Of a stretch of DNA of 18,068 nucleotides, positions 1 to 7,755 are shown piece after piece. How positions within the stretch are numbered: position 1 is the first letter of the stretch; every line of letters starts with the position of its first letter. The notes below the pieces were generated by a model that had not been told where the DNA came from, searched no databases, and worked only from the letters and a program-made list of their open reading frames with translations. This DNA is from JACVRW01 sp035947555 (GTDB lineage: Bacteria; Actinomycetota; Thermoleophilia; Solirubrobacterales; Thermoleophilaceae): assembly GCA_035947555.1 (NCBI GenBank), contig DASZJZ010000142.1, positions 1 to 18,068 on the forward strand, in the 5' to 3' direction. The translations under genes were made by a program, and so were the position numbers.

Positions 1-1337
1 CCGCGCGCGGCACCCCACACCTCCGGGCGGGCGGTGGGGCCGGGGACGCAACGAGCGACCGCCAGCAGAGAACAGGCGGGAGCCCGGAAAGCGCCGGGCG
101 CGGAGAGGACGCAGGCGGCCGCGGCGGCGACCCCGACGCCGCCGGCGGCTCCGACGGCGCGACCAGCGCCGAAACCTCGACCGCCGACACGCCCGAACAC
201 GACCCCGCGGACGCGGTCCCCTCAGACGACTCCGACGCCCCAATCGTCCGCACCATCAACCGCATCGTCGAAGTGGTCCCAGACGCCGTCTGGGCCGCGC
301 TCGCCGCGCTGGGGCTCCTCGCGCTCGTCCTGCTCGGCCGCTCCCACGTGGACCGCCGCCGCGCGCGGGCGCTCCTGCGCGAGCGCGAGCACCTCGTGCG
401 AGACATGGGCCTGCTCGAGCGCGTGCTGCTGCCGACGGTGCCCGAGCGGATGGGCGACCTGGCCGCGTCGGTGGCCTACCGGCCGGCCGCCGGCCCCGCC
501 GCGGGCGGCGACTTCTACGACGTCTTCGAGCTCTCCGGCGGACGGGTCGGGCTCTTCGTCGGCGACGTTTCCGGGCACGGACGCGAGGCGCTGGAGTCCA
601 CCAGCGCCCTGCGCCCCGCGATGCGCGGTCACCTCGAGGCCGGGCTCTCGCCGCGGGCAGCCCTGGCGGCCGCCGGGCGCGCCGCCGGCATCGACCCCAG
701 CGGCCGGTTCACCACGGCCGTGGTCGCGGTTCACGATCCCACCACGGGCACGCTCACCTACGCCACCGCCGGCCACCCGGCGCCGGTGCTGGTGGGTCCG
801 GCCGCGCACGAGCCGGTGATGGTGGGATCCTCGCCGCCGATCGGCGTGGGCCTCCCCACGGGGCTGCGGCAGACCACGGTGCCGCTGCCGCGCGGCTCGT
901 ACGCCTGCTTCTTCACGGACGGACTTCTCGAGGCCCGCATAGGCGGCACGCTGCTCGGCCCGGAGTGGCTCGAGAGCGTGCTCGCCTCGTTCGGACCGCT
1001 CGACACGGCCGGGACGCTGCTCGACCGGGTGATCGAGGCTTCCGATCAGGCGTCCGACGACATGACCGCCTGCCTCGTTCGCGCAGTGGCCGGCAGCGCG
1101 GTCGCCGGGCCGCGCGTCGAGGAGCTGGAGGTGCCGCGCGACGGCCTCGGGGGGACCGCACCGCTCCGCTTCCTCCAGCTGTGCGGCGTCTCGAACGACG
1201 CGCTGACCGCCGCCCTGGCGGACGTCCGCCGCCTCGCGGTGGAGACGGGCAGCGCGCTCCTCACGGTCACGATCGACGGCGACGACGCATCCGTGGAGGT
1301 CACAGCCCCGACACGCGAGGCCCTGGCCACTACGTAA
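1..1337 (+). CDS. Membrane-anchored SpoIIE/PP2C-type serine phosphatase (5' partial)
   Basis: The reading frame is open back to the window edge (first full codon at base 3), so the true start lies upstream. Order seen: an N-terminal low-complexity stretch rich in Gly, Asp, Ser and Thr; one hydrophobic helix (about bases 276-340, VPDAVWAALAALGLLALVLL); a charged Arg/Glu helix; then a SpoIIE-type PP2C domain (about 440-1090). The metal-binding motifs are all present: GGDFYDVF, VGDVSGHG, ATAGHPAPVLV, FFTDGLLEA and SDDMTACLV. About 80 extra residues follow the catalytic domain. The family dephosphorylates Ser/Thr proteins, often anti-anti-sigma factors in partner-switching stress pathways; the substrate here is unknown. 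A GTG at 273 would begin inside the hydrophobic helix, so a start there is unlikely. The stop TAA overlaps a possible -10 element of glpD. Confidence 0.88.
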   Translation, partial: ARGTPHLRAGGGAGDATSDRQQRTGGSPESAGRGEDAGGRGGDPDAAGGSDGATSAETSTADTPEHDPADAVPSDDSDAPIVRTINRIVEVVPDAVWAALAALGLLALVLLGRSHVDRRRARALLREREHLVRDMGLLERVLLPTVPERMGDLAASVAYRPAAGPAAGGDFYDVFELSGGRVGLFVGDVSGHGREALESTSALRPAMRGHLEAGLSPRAALAAAGRAAGIDPSGRFTTAVVAVHDPTTGTLTYATAGHPAPVLVGPAAHEPVMVGSSPPIGVGLPTGLRQTTVPLPRGSYACFFTDGLLEARIGGTLLGPEWLESVLASFGPLDTAGTLLDRVIEASDQASDDMTACLVRAVAGSAVAGPRVEELEVPRDGLGGTAPLRFLQLCGVSNDALTAALADVRRLAVETGSALLTVTIDGDDASVEVTAPTREALATT

Positions 1338-1340
1338 CCT
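1335..1340 (+). promoter_or_regulatory. Possible -10 element before glpD (leaderless type)
   Basis: TAACCT fits the TANNNT pattern and ends 6 nt before the glpD ATG at 1347, as in leaderless actinobacterial transcripts. It overlaps the stop codon of the phosphatase gene. I see no convincing -35 box. GAGGG at 1341-1345 lies only 1 nt from the ATG, which is too close for a good ribosome binding site. Confidence 0.3.
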
Positions 1341-1346
1341 GAGGGC

Positions 1347-3056
1347 ATGATCCCGCGCGCCGACGCGCTGGCCGCCCTCGAACGCGATTCCTTCGACCTC
1401 GTCGTGATCGGCGGCGGGATCACCGGCGCGGGCGTGGCGCTCGACGCCGCTTCGCGCGGCTACAGCGTCGCGCTGCTCGAGAAGGACGACTACGCTGCCG
1501 GCACCTCGAGCCGCTCGTCGAAGCTGGTCCACGGGGGCCTTCGCTACCTCCAGAAGTTCGACCTCGGCCTGGTCCGCGAGGCGCTGCTGGAGCGCTCGCT
1601 GCTGGTGAAGCTGGCGCCCCACCTCGTTACGCCGCTGCCCCTGCTGGTGCCGAGCTTCGAGGGCAAGCGCCCCGACCGGCTCATGGGCGTGGGGCTCAAC
1701 ATGTACGACGTCATGGCCTGGCGCCGCGGCCGCGACGACGAGGAGGAGTGGAGCCCGGCCCGGCACCGCATCGTCGACGGGCGGGAGGCCGTGGAGATGG
1801 CCCCGGCGCTGGCGGGGCGCGACCCCAGCGCCGCCTACCTCTTCTACGACTGCCAGACCGACGACGTCCGCCTCGTGCTGAGCGTGCTGGGCGAGGCCGA
1901 GCGCTTCGGGGCGGTGCTCGCCAACCGCTGCGAGGTGACCGGCCTTGTGGAGCGAGGCGGGCGCGCGGCGGGAGTGCTCGTGCGCGACGCCGAGGGCGGC
2001 GGCGAGTTCGAGGTAGCGGCGACGAACGTGATCAACGCCACCGGCGTGTGGGCCGACCGGCTGCGCCCCGACGAGCTCTACTCGGAGGAGGAGGTGCCGC
2101 GCATCCGTCCCAGCCGCGGCACGCATGTGACGGTCGGGCGCGACCTCTTGCCGGTGGACGCCGGCGTGATCGTCCCGGCCGGCAGCGGGCGCACCATCTT
2201 CGTGCTGCCGTGGCTCGGCCGCACGCTGGTGGGCACCACGGACAACGACTACCGTGGCTCGCTCGACCACGTGCCGGCCTCCGACGAGGACGTGGCCTAT
2301 CTCCTCGAGGCCGTCAACGGGTACTTCGGCACCGAGCTCGGTGCGGGCGACCTGACGGCTGCCTACGCGGGCGTGCGCCCGCTGATCTCCACGGGCGATC
2401 CGAAGAAGTCGGTGGACATCTCCCGCCGGGCCGAGATCTACGAGACCAGCTCCGGCCTGGTCACGATCACGGGCGGCAAGCTCACCACCTGGCGGCGGAT
2501 GGCCAAGCTGGCGGTGGACCGGATCGTGGAGCGCGAGGGACGCGAGGCGCCCTGCCGCACGGAGGAGATCCCGATCGGCCTGCCCGAGGACCCGGCCGAC
2601 CTGCCCGACGTGCCCGGCGTCCGCGCCGACACCCGCTCCCAGCTGGCGGCTCGCTACGGCCACGCGGCGCGCGACGTGCTCCGGCTCGCCGCCGCGGCGC
2701 CCCAGCTGAGCCGCCGGGTGAGCCCCGAACTCCCCGACATCGCCGCCGAGGCGGCCTTCGCGGCCGGGCACGAGCAGGCCCGCTCGCTGGCCGACGTCCT
2801 GCTGCGCCGCACCCGGCTGGGGCTGCTCGACGCCCGAAACCTGGCCGTCGCGGACTCCGACGGCGCACGGCTGGCCGCCCGCGCGATGGGCGGCGAGCTC
2901 GGATGGGACGCCGCGCGCGTGGAGGAGGAGGTGCGCGACTGGGTCACAGTCGCGCAGCTCGAGGGGCTCGTGCCCGCGGGGCCGGCGCCGGCGGCGTCCG
3001 ACCGTCGGGAGGAGGCGCCGCTGCGGGCGGGCGCCGCCCCGGAGGAGGCCGCGTGA
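1347..3056 (+). CDS. glpD: Aerobic glycerol-3-phosphate dehydrogenase (FAD)
   Basis: The 569-residue protein has the usual length for GlpD. It begins with an FAD-binding Rossmann motif (GGGITG, residues 22-27) followed by the family signature TSSRSSKLVHGGLRYL. Later landmarks are INATGVWADRLR, RPSRGTHVTV, LVGTTDNDY, AGVRPLI and TITGGKLTTWRRMA, then the C-terminal DAO_C-type helical domain. The enzyme oxidises sn-glycerol-3-phosphate to dihydroxyacetone phosphate and passes electrons through FAD to the quinone pool at the cytoplasmic membrane. The last about 25 residues are an Ala/Pro/Glu/Gly-rich tail. Its final codons, AAPEEAA plus stop, are duplicated 65 bp downstream. The stop TGA overlaps the ATG of a 21-codon open frame (ATGA), so translation probably continues into the downstream genes. 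Confidence 0.95.
   Translation: MIPRADALAALERDSFDLVVIGGGITGAGVALDAASRGYSVALLEKDDYAAGTSSRSSKLVHGGLRYLQKFDLGLVREALLERSLLVKLAPHLVTPLPLLVPSFEGKRPDRLMGVGLNMYDVMAWRRGRDDEEEWSPARHRIVDGREAVEMAPALAGRDPSAAYLFYDCQTDDVRLVLSVLGEAERFGAVLANRCEVTGLVERGGRAAGVLVRDAEGGGEFEVAATNVINATGVWADRLRPDELYSEEEVPRIRPSRGTHVTVGRDLLPVDAGVIVPAGSGRTIFVLPWLGRTLVGTTDNDYRGSLDHVPASDEDVAYLLEAVNGYFGTELGAGDLTAAYAGVRPLISTGDPKKSVDISRRAEIYETSSGLVTITGGKLTTWRRMAKLAVDRIVEREGREAPCRTEEIPIGLPEDPADLPDVPGVRADTRSQLAARYGHAARDVLRLAAAAPQLSRRVSPELPDIAAEAAFAAGHEQARSLADVLLRRTRLGLLDARNLAVADSDGARLAARAMGGELGWDAARVEEEVRDWVTVAQLEGLVPAGPAPAASDRREEAPLRAGAAPEEAA
3030..3056 (+). repeat. 27-bp direct repeat, copy 1 (end of glpD)
   Basis: Bases 3030-3056 are identical to 3095-3121 (period 65 bp). 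The unit contains GGAGGAGG followed by GCGTGA, meaning a ribosome binding site plus an overlapping GTG/TGA. In this copy it encodes the last residues of GlpD and its stop codon. Confidence 0.9.
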
Positions 3057-3121
3057 TGGGGCCCGCCGCTCCCGAGCATGCGCCCCGGCACGGCGGCGCC
3101 GCCCCGGAGGAGGCCGCGTGA
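3056..3121 (+). CDS. 21-codon minicistron between glpD and folP
   Basis: An ATG at 3056 overlaps the glpD stop as ATGA. It opens a frame of 21 codons ending at the TGA 3119-3121, which itself overlaps the GTG start of folP. The peptide starts MGPAAPEHAP and ends GGAAPEEAA; this ending matches the GlpD C-terminus because both come from the 27-bp repeat. GGAGGAGG at 3041-3048 lies 7 nt before the ATG, so translation is plausible. No function is recognised. It may simply bridge translational coupling between glpD and folP after a duplication moved them apart. It is also possible that it is not translated. Confidence 0.35.
   Translation: MGPAAPEHAPRHGGAAPEEAA
3095..3121 (+). repeat. 27-bp direct repeat, copy 2 (supplies folP RBS and start)
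   Basis: This copy is exact to 3030-3056. GGAGGAGG at 3106-3113 is the ribosome binding site for the folP GTG at 3118. The 38 bp between the copies show no further similarity to the sequence flanking copy 1. Confidence 0.9.
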
Positions 3122-3951
3122 CGCGCCTCATGGGCATCGTCAACGCCAGCCCGGACTCGTTCTCCGAGCGGCACGAGGCGAAGCCGTTCCTCTCGCTCGT
3201 CGCGCGCGCCCACGAGCTCGTGGACGCCGGCGCCGCGATCGTCGACGTGGGCGGCGAGTCGGGTCGCACCGACCGCCCGCCGATCCCGGTCGAGGAGGAG
3301 ATCGTCCGCGTGGTGCCCGTCGTGGAGCGCCTTTCCGAGGACGGGGTGACCGTGTCGGTCGACACCTGGCGTGCCCCCGTCGCCCGCGCCGCTCTGGCCG
3401 CCGGGGCCACGATGATCAACGACGTGAGCGCCCTGAGCGACCCCGCCCTCGCCGACGCCTGCGCGGAAGCCGGCGCAGCCCTCGTCATCACCCACACCCG
3501 CGTGCCGCCCAAGGTGAAGGGCTTCCCCGACTACGACGACGTGGTGGCCGACGTGATCGCGATGCTCGAGGAGCGGGCGGCCGAGGCCGAGGCCCGCGGC
3601 GTAGCGCGCGACCGGCTCGTGTTCGACCCGGGCATCGATCTCGGCAAGACCCCCGCGGAGTCGATCGAGCTGCTGCTCCGGCTGCCGGAGCTCAGGGTGT
3701 TGGGCGGCCCGCTGCTGCTGGCGGTGTCGCGCAAGGACTTCATCGGCGCGCTCACCGGCCGGGCGCCGGCCGCGCGTGACGCCGGCACGCTGGCCGCCGT
3801 CGGTCGCGCCGTGGCGGGTGGCGCGGACATCCTGCGCGTGCACGACGTGGCGGGCGTGCGTGACTACCTCTCCGTGCGGGCGGCGCTCGACGGCGAGCCG
3901 CCGCCCCCCGGCCTGGCACTGCCGGAGCACCTCCGGCGGGAGGCCGTTTGA
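3118..3951 (+). CDS. folP: Dihydropteroate synthase (divergent loop 2)
   Basis: The 277-residue TIM-barrel protein has the DHPS landmarks: MGIVNASPDSFS (residues 5-16), IVDVGGES (41-48), SVDTWR (80-85), INDVSAL (100-106), FDPGIDLGKT (169-178), AVSRKDFIG (202-210) and ILRVHDV (238-244). These cover the residues known to bind the pterin and the diphosphate (Asn9, Asp83, Asn101, Asp170, Lys206, Arg240, His242). DHPS joins p-aminobenzoate to dihydropterin diphosphate in folate synthesis. Loop 2 reads GGESGRTDRPP where typical enzymes have GGESTRPGA, so a conserved Thr and Pro are replaced. The GTG start is favoured by GGAGGAGG just upstream and by its overlap (GTGA) with the minicistron stop. The stop overlaps the next start as TTGA. 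It could be a paralogue alongside a second, canonical folP elsewhere in the genome. Confidence 0.85.
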   Translation: MTRLMGIVNASPDSFSERHEAKPFLSLVARAHELVDAGAAIVDVGGESGRTDRPPIPVEEEIVRVVPVVERLSEDGVTVSVDTWRAPVARAALAAGATMINDVSALSDPALADACAEAGAALVITHTRVPPKVKGFPDYDDVVADVIAMLEERAAEAEARGVARDRLVFDPGIDLGKTPAESIELLLRLPELRVLGGPLLLAVSRKDFIGALTGRAPAARDAGTLAAVGRAVAGGADILRVHDVAGVRDYLSVRAALDGEPPPPGLALPEHLRREAV

Positions 3952-4733
3952 GCTTCACGATCGCTCAGATGTCGGACCTGCACTGCGGCTCCCCTCACTT
4001 CGTGCCCAGCCTGCTCGACCGCGCCATCGTCGAGGTCAACGAGCTCGAGCCCGACGTCGTGATCGTGTCCGGCGACCTCACGGGCGACGGGTTGCGGGGC
4101 GAGTACCAGTCGGCGCGCGACTACCTCGACCGGATCGCGTGCGAGCGGATGATCGTGATCCCGGGCAACCACGACTCGCGCAACGTGGGCTACGTCCACT
4201 TCGAGGAGCTGTTCGGCGAGCGCAAGTCGGAGCTCCACCTGGACGGCGTGTCGATCGTCGCGGTCGATTCCACGGAGCCCGACCTCGACCACGGCGTCAT
4301 CGGCCGCGGCCGGTACGACTGGATCGAGGAGCGCTTCGGCACGAACGAGGCCTTCCTGCGCATCTTCGTGCTCCACCACCACCTTCTGCCGGTGCCGGGC
4401 ACCGGGCGCGAGCGAAACGTGGTGCACGACGCGGGCGACACGCTCGAGTGCCTGCAGCGGGCCGACGTGCACCTGGTGCTGTCCGGCCACAAGCACGTGC
4501 CGTATGCGTGGCGGCTCGAGAACCTGTTCGTGGTGAACGCCGGGACGGTGTCGACCACGCGCCTGCGCGGCAAGACGAAGCCCTGTTACAACGTGGTCGA
4601 GGCGAGCCCGGAGCGGGTCACGGTGTTCCGCAAGTACCCCTTCCACGAGCAGGACGCGATCATCTCGTTCGACCCGCGGACCTACGAGTACGAGAAGGAC
4701 CAGTCGCTGCTGGGCGAGACCGCCCACGGCTGA
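3948..4733 (+). CDS. Calcineurin-like metallophosphoesterase (CpdA/class III PDE type)
   Basis: The 261-residue protein carries all five metallophosphoesterase blocks: SDLHCG with Asp10 and His12, VSGDLTGDG with Asp43, IPGNHDSRN with Asn75 and His76, VLHHHLLP, and the final SGHKHVPYAW. The arrangement, with the active site starting almost at residue 1, resembles the cytoplasmic class III cyclic nucleotide phosphodiesterases (CpdA, Rv0805). These hydrolyse cyclic nucleotides or related phosphodiesters with a two-metal centre; the real substrate is unknown. The start is TTG at 3948, overlapping the folP stop (TTGA), with GGGAGG 4 nt upstream. A later start would lose the first metal ligand block. 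It is the last gene of the glpD-folP set by spacing. Confidence 0.88.
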   Translation: MSFTIAQMSDLHCGSPHFVPSLLDRAIVEVNELEPDVVIVSGDLTGDGLRGEYQSARDYLDRIACERMIVIPGNHDSRNVGYVHFEELFGERKSELHLDGVSIVAVDSTEPDLDHGVIGRGRYDWIEERFGTNEAFLRIFVLHHHLLPVPGTGRERNVVHDAGDTLECLQRADVHLVLSGHKHVPYAWRLENLFVVNAGTVSTTRLRGKTKPCYNVVEASPERVTVFRKYPFHEQDAIISFDPRTYEYEKDQSLLGETAHG

Positions 4734-4792
4734 TCCGCCATTCGTCCAGGCGCAGCGTAATTCGCCGGTGTTCGGCCGGTTGGAGGGCCGAT

Positions 4793-4809
4793 GGCTCCAC
4801 GGAGGAGCC
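4793..4809 (+). other. Small hairpin in leader of the secreted protein gene
   Basis: GGCTCC and GGAGCC form a 6-bp perfect stem around a 5-nt loop, 22 nt before the ATG at 4832. It lies between the phosphoesterase stop and the next gene. It has no U tract, so it may be a weak terminator, a leader structure or chance. Confidence 0.3.
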
Positions 4810-4831
4810 CGCCAACGAAGGGGATTTCGAC

Positions 4832-6511
4832 ATGACCCGAAGGACCGCTCTCGTCCTGGCCGCAACCGCCGCCGCCGCGCTCGCCACCGCGGCACCCGCC
4901 GCGGCCGCGACGCCGTTCACCGCAGGCTCCGGGACGGGCCACGACCTGGCCGTCAGTACGGATGGGACCGGACACCTCGTCTGGATCGACGAAGCCGGCG
5001 CCACGGACGCCGTGCGTTACTGCCGCGTGCCGGCGGCAGGCTCGTCCTGCGACGCCGAGTCGACGACGCTCACTTCGCCGCCCGGCTCGCCCAGCGCGGA
5101 CTTCACGGGCGACGCCCAGATCTTCGCCTTCGGCACCAGCGTCGTCGTGCTCGCCTCGTGCACCCAGTGCCCGACGGGTGACGTCTCGCACGACGTCTTC
5201 CGTTGGACCTCGGCGGACAACGGCGTCAACTTCGGGGGCGCCGCGGATGTCGGGGACCTCTCCTTCGCGGGACAGTCCGCATACCTGAGCGCCGAGGGAG
5301 TCGGGCTCGGAGTGAGCGGAGGCCAGTTCCAGGGCCTGGCGCCGGGGCCCGGGATCGGGGCGCCGATCACCCTCGGCGGAGCCGGCTTCGTGTTCTCGCC
5401 TGCCGCCGCGCCGGTGCCCGGTGGCGACAAGGCGGTGTACGCGGTGAACGACCTGGGCTCGGTCAGGTACAGGGTCTTCACCGATACGGACGCGGACCCG
5501 ATCGCGGCCGGCGAGCTCAACACGATCGGCAACTGGAGCGTCCAGCGGACGCTCACCTCGCCGGAGCCCGACAACGAGGAGACACGTCTCAGCAGCGGCG
5601 GCAACGGGGTGCTGCTGAGCTACCTGTCGGCGTTTTCGGTCAGCGATGTGCGGGTCGGGCTGCGCGCCTTCAACCCCGGTACGGACACGTTCGGCGGCCC
5701 CGTCTACGTGCAGGGTGACAGCGCCGTCGACGACAACGGCCTCGACTTCCCGCACCACTCGCAGGACGCGGGGAACCGGATCCACGTCGTCTGGCGCACG
5801 CTCCACGACGGCGGGCGCCTGCGGTACACCCGCTCGGACGACGGTGGCGCGACCTTCCTTGCGCCCGCCAACCTGGCGCTGCGCGAGAGCTTCCTGGACC
5901 CGGTCGTGGAGGCCGGAGCGGCGGGCAGCGGCTTCGCCGCCTGGCGCACCACGGGAGCGGCCATCCGCGTCGTCCCGATCGATCCGCAGCCCGAGCCCTC
6001 GGGGTCCGGTGGGACGGGCACTCCGGGCGGCCCCGGCGGCGGGCCGGGCGGCTCGGGGAGCGACACCACCGATCCGAGTGTCGGCGGGTTCGCCGCCGGC
6101 AGTCGGACGCTCGCTCCCGGGGTCGGCACCACGTTCTCGTTCAACTCGAGCGAGGCCGGCCGGGCGACGCTGACGTTCCACAAGCGCGTAAAGGGCCTCA
6201 AGGTCAGGCAGCGAGGGCGGCGGCGGTGCGTGCCGCAGACGAGGGCGCGGCTTCGCAGGCTGCGCCGCTCGGCGGGCAGCCCGGCCGCCTACCGCAGGCT
6301 GCTGCGGCAGCGCCGCTGCAAGGCCTGGAAGAAGGTCGGCGAGATCCGCCGCGAGGTGCTCGCCGGGCGCAACGAGATCGTCTGGAACGGCCGCGTGGCC
6401 GGGCGCCGGCTGAGCCCCGGCCTGTACCAGGCACGCCTCACGATCACCGACGCGGCGGGGAACGTCTCCAGCACGGAGCGCCTGCGCTTCAGGGTGAGGC
6501 GCCGCCGGTAG
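4832..6511 (+). CDS. Secreted beta-propeller-like protein with FlgD-like C-terminal domain
   Basis: The 559-residue product starts MTRRTALVLA with an Ala-rich signal peptide, probably cleaved near APAAAA/TPF (about residue 26). The body resembles a BNR/sialidase-type beta-propeller. Two Asp-box-like motifs are visible, SADNGVNF (about residue 126) and SDDGGATF (about 333), and the repeated strands mention single-residue turns typical of such folds. A Gly/Pro/Ser linker (about 388-412) leads to a C-terminal module with a very basic insert holding two cysteines (about 465 and 493). It ends in an Ig-like strand set, NEIVWNGRVAGRRLSPGLYQ, like FlgD-type Ig domains. The start is supported by AAGGGG 8 nt upstream and by the signal peptide; the frame is open further upstream but those codons are unlike the family. 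Function is unknown; it is probably extracellular or cell-surface. Confidence 0.8.
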   Translation: MTRRTALVLAATAAAALATAAPAAAATPFTAGSGTGHDLAVSTDGTGHLVWIDEAGATDAVRYCRVPAAGSSCDAESTTLTSPPGSPSADFTGDAQIFAFGTSVVVLASCTQCPTGDVSHDVFRWTSADNGVNFGGAADVGDLSFAGQSAYLSAEGVGLGVSGGQFQGLAPGPGIGAPITLGGAGFVFSPAAAPVPGGDKAVYAVNDLGSVRYRVFTDTDADPIAAGELNTIGNWSVQRTLTSPEPDNEETRLSSGGNGVLLSYLSAFSVSDVRVGLRAFNPGTDTFGGPVYVQGDSAVDDNGLDFPHHSQDAGNRIHVVWRTLHDGGRLRYTRSDDGGATFLAPANLALRESFLDPVVEAGAAGSGFAAWRTTGAAIRVVPIDPQPEPSGSGGTGTPGGPGGGPGGSGSDTTDPSVGGFAAGSRTLAPGVGTTFSFNSSEAGRATLTFHKRVKGLKVRQRGRRRCVPQTRARLRRLRRSAGSPAAYRRLLRQRRCKAWKKVGEIRREVLAGRNEIVWNGRVAGRRLSPGLYQARLTITDAAGNVSSTERLRFRVRRRR

Positions 6512-6522
6512 GCGGCGGCGCC
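6498..6522 (+). terminator. GC-rich hairpin over the stop of the secreted protein gene
   Basis: GGCGCCGCC (6498-6506) pairs perfectly with GGCGGCGCC (6514-6522) around a 7-nt loop that contains the TAG stop. There is no U tract, as is common for intrinsic terminators in high-GC actinobacteria. It sits between the secreted protein and the cDPG genes and probably separates the two transcription units. Confidence 0.5.
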
Positions 6523-6573
6523 GCCTCCGCCGAGAGGGCTGACTCCACGCGCGAAACGGCGCCCGTGGGCACA

Positions 6574-7755
6574 ATGCCGCGGGTGCCGGTGATCGCGCTG
6601 ATCGACGGCGAGCACCATCCGGACGTTGTCCGGGAGGCGCTCGCCCGCCTTGACCTCGCAGGGGTGGTCTTCTGCGGCGGTGAGGAGAAGCTGCCCACGG
6701 GGCCGCTCGACAAGCACTACGGGCGGCCCGTCGACACGGAGCCCGAGGAGGCCCTGCGCCGGCTCGCGCCCGACGTCGACGCGGTGGTGGACCTCGCCGA
6801 CGAGCCGGTGCTCCCGCCCCGCGCGAAGCTGCGGCTCGCCGCGCTCGCCCTGCACCTCGGCCTCCGCTACGTGGCCCCCGGCCTGCGGCTCGACCCGCCG
6901 CGCTACGAGCCCGTCGCGTTCCAGGGCCCCAAGCTCGCCGTGATCGCCACCGGCAAGCGGACCGGCAAGACGGCGCTGGCCTGCCACCTCGCCCGGCTGC
7001 TGCGCGAGCAGGACCCGGTGATCGTTTGCATGGGGAGGGGAGGACCGAAGCGGCCGGTGGCGGCGTCGCCGGAGACGTCGCTCGACGACCTCCTGGCGAT
7101 CGCCGACGGCGGCGCCCACGCCGCCTCCGACTACCTCGAGGACGCCGTGCTCGCGGGTGTGAGCACGGTCGGCTGCCGGCGGGTGGGAGGCGGCCTGGCA
7201 GGCGAGCCCGCGGTGTCGAACGTCCCTGAGGGCGCCGCCCTCGCCGCCTGGATGCAGCCGGGGCTGATCGTGTTCGAGGGCTCCGGCTCCTGCATCCCGC
7301 CGGTCGAGGTGGACCGCACGATTTGCATCCTCGGCCCCGGCGAGCCTGAGCCGCTCTCCGAGTACCGGCTGATGCGCTCGCATCTGCTGCTGGCCCACAA
7401 CGACGCCCCGGCGCCCCCGGCCGCGCTGCGCTTCGAGCTCCGGCCGGAGCCCGCCGAGCCGGTACCGGACGGCGCCCGGGTGGCGCTGTTCACCACGGGT
7501 GCGCCGCGCTGCGACGGCGTGGAGCCCGTGCTCGTCTCCACGAACCTCGCCCGCCGGGCGGCCCTGGAGGAGGATCTCGACCAGGCAGTCGAGGAGGGCT
7601 GCGACCTCTGGCTGACCGAGCTGAAGGCGGCGGCGATCGACACCGTCGCGGCGCGCGCCCGCAGCGAGGGCGTGCAGATCGGCTTCGTGCGGAACAGGCC
7701 GGTGGGGGACGGCCTCGACGAGGCGCTCGTCGAGCTCTACCGCGATGCCGGCTGA
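6574..7755 (+). CDS. Cyclic 2,3-diphosphoglycerate synthetase homologue
   Basis: The 393-residue protein matches the cyclic 2,3-diphosphoglycerate synthetase family described from Methanothermus fervidus. The N-terminal part (1-115) starts VPVIALIDGEHHPD. A P-loop GKRTGKT lies at 127-133, followed by VIVCMGRGGPKRP (149-161), SDYLEDA, STVGCRRVGGGLAG and IVFEGSGSCIPPVEVD. Family enzymes use ATP to close 2,3-diphosphoglycerate into its cyclic diphosphate. The match is by eye and the product has not been shown in this lineage. ATG at 6574 is chosen, although no good ribosome binding site precedes it; GTG at 6583 is an alternative. The reading frame is open into the previous gene, but that is a shadow frame. 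The next gene, a 2-phosphoglycerate kinase homologue, overlaps by 11 nt and would supply the substrate. Confidence 0.8.
   Translation: MPRVPVIALIDGEHHPDVVREALARLDLAGVVFCGGEEKLPTGPLDKHYGRPVDTEPEEALRRLAPDVDAVVDLADEPVLPPRAKLRLAALALHLGLRYVAPGLRLDPPRYEPVAFQGPKLAVIATGKRTGKTALACHLARLLREQDPVIVCMGRGGPKRPVAASPETSLDDLLAIADGGAHAASDYLEDAVLAGVSTVGCRRVGGGLAGEPAVSNVPEGAALAAWMQPGLIVFEGSGSCIPPVEVDRTICILGPGEPEPLSEYRLMRSHLLLAHNDAPAPPAALRFELRPEPAEPVPDGARVALFTTGAPRCDGVEPVLVSTNLARRAALEEDLDQAVEEGCDLWLTELKAAAIDTVAARARSEGVQIGFVRNRPVGDGLDEALVELYRDAG

Noticed and set aside
1748..3121. 457-residue frame inside glpD ending at the folP start
   Set aside because: It has shadow composition (Arg/Gly/Ala). Only its last codons share the repeat-derived ending AAPEEAA.
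222..3512. 1096-residue open frame on the minus strand
   Set aside because: It is antisense to the phosphatase, glpD and folP, all of which have clear family motifs. Its translation is a low-complexity Arg/Gly/His/Ala mix, typical of shadow frames in high-GC DNA.
3776..4831. N-terminal extension of the secreted protein frame
   Set aside because: The frame is open, but the residues are an Arg/Pro-rich shadow of folP and the phosphoesterase. The signal peptide and AAGGGG site place the start at 4832.
4682..6574. 630-residue minus-strand open frame
   Set aside because: It is the shadow of the secreted propeller gene, with biased composition and no recognisable motifs.
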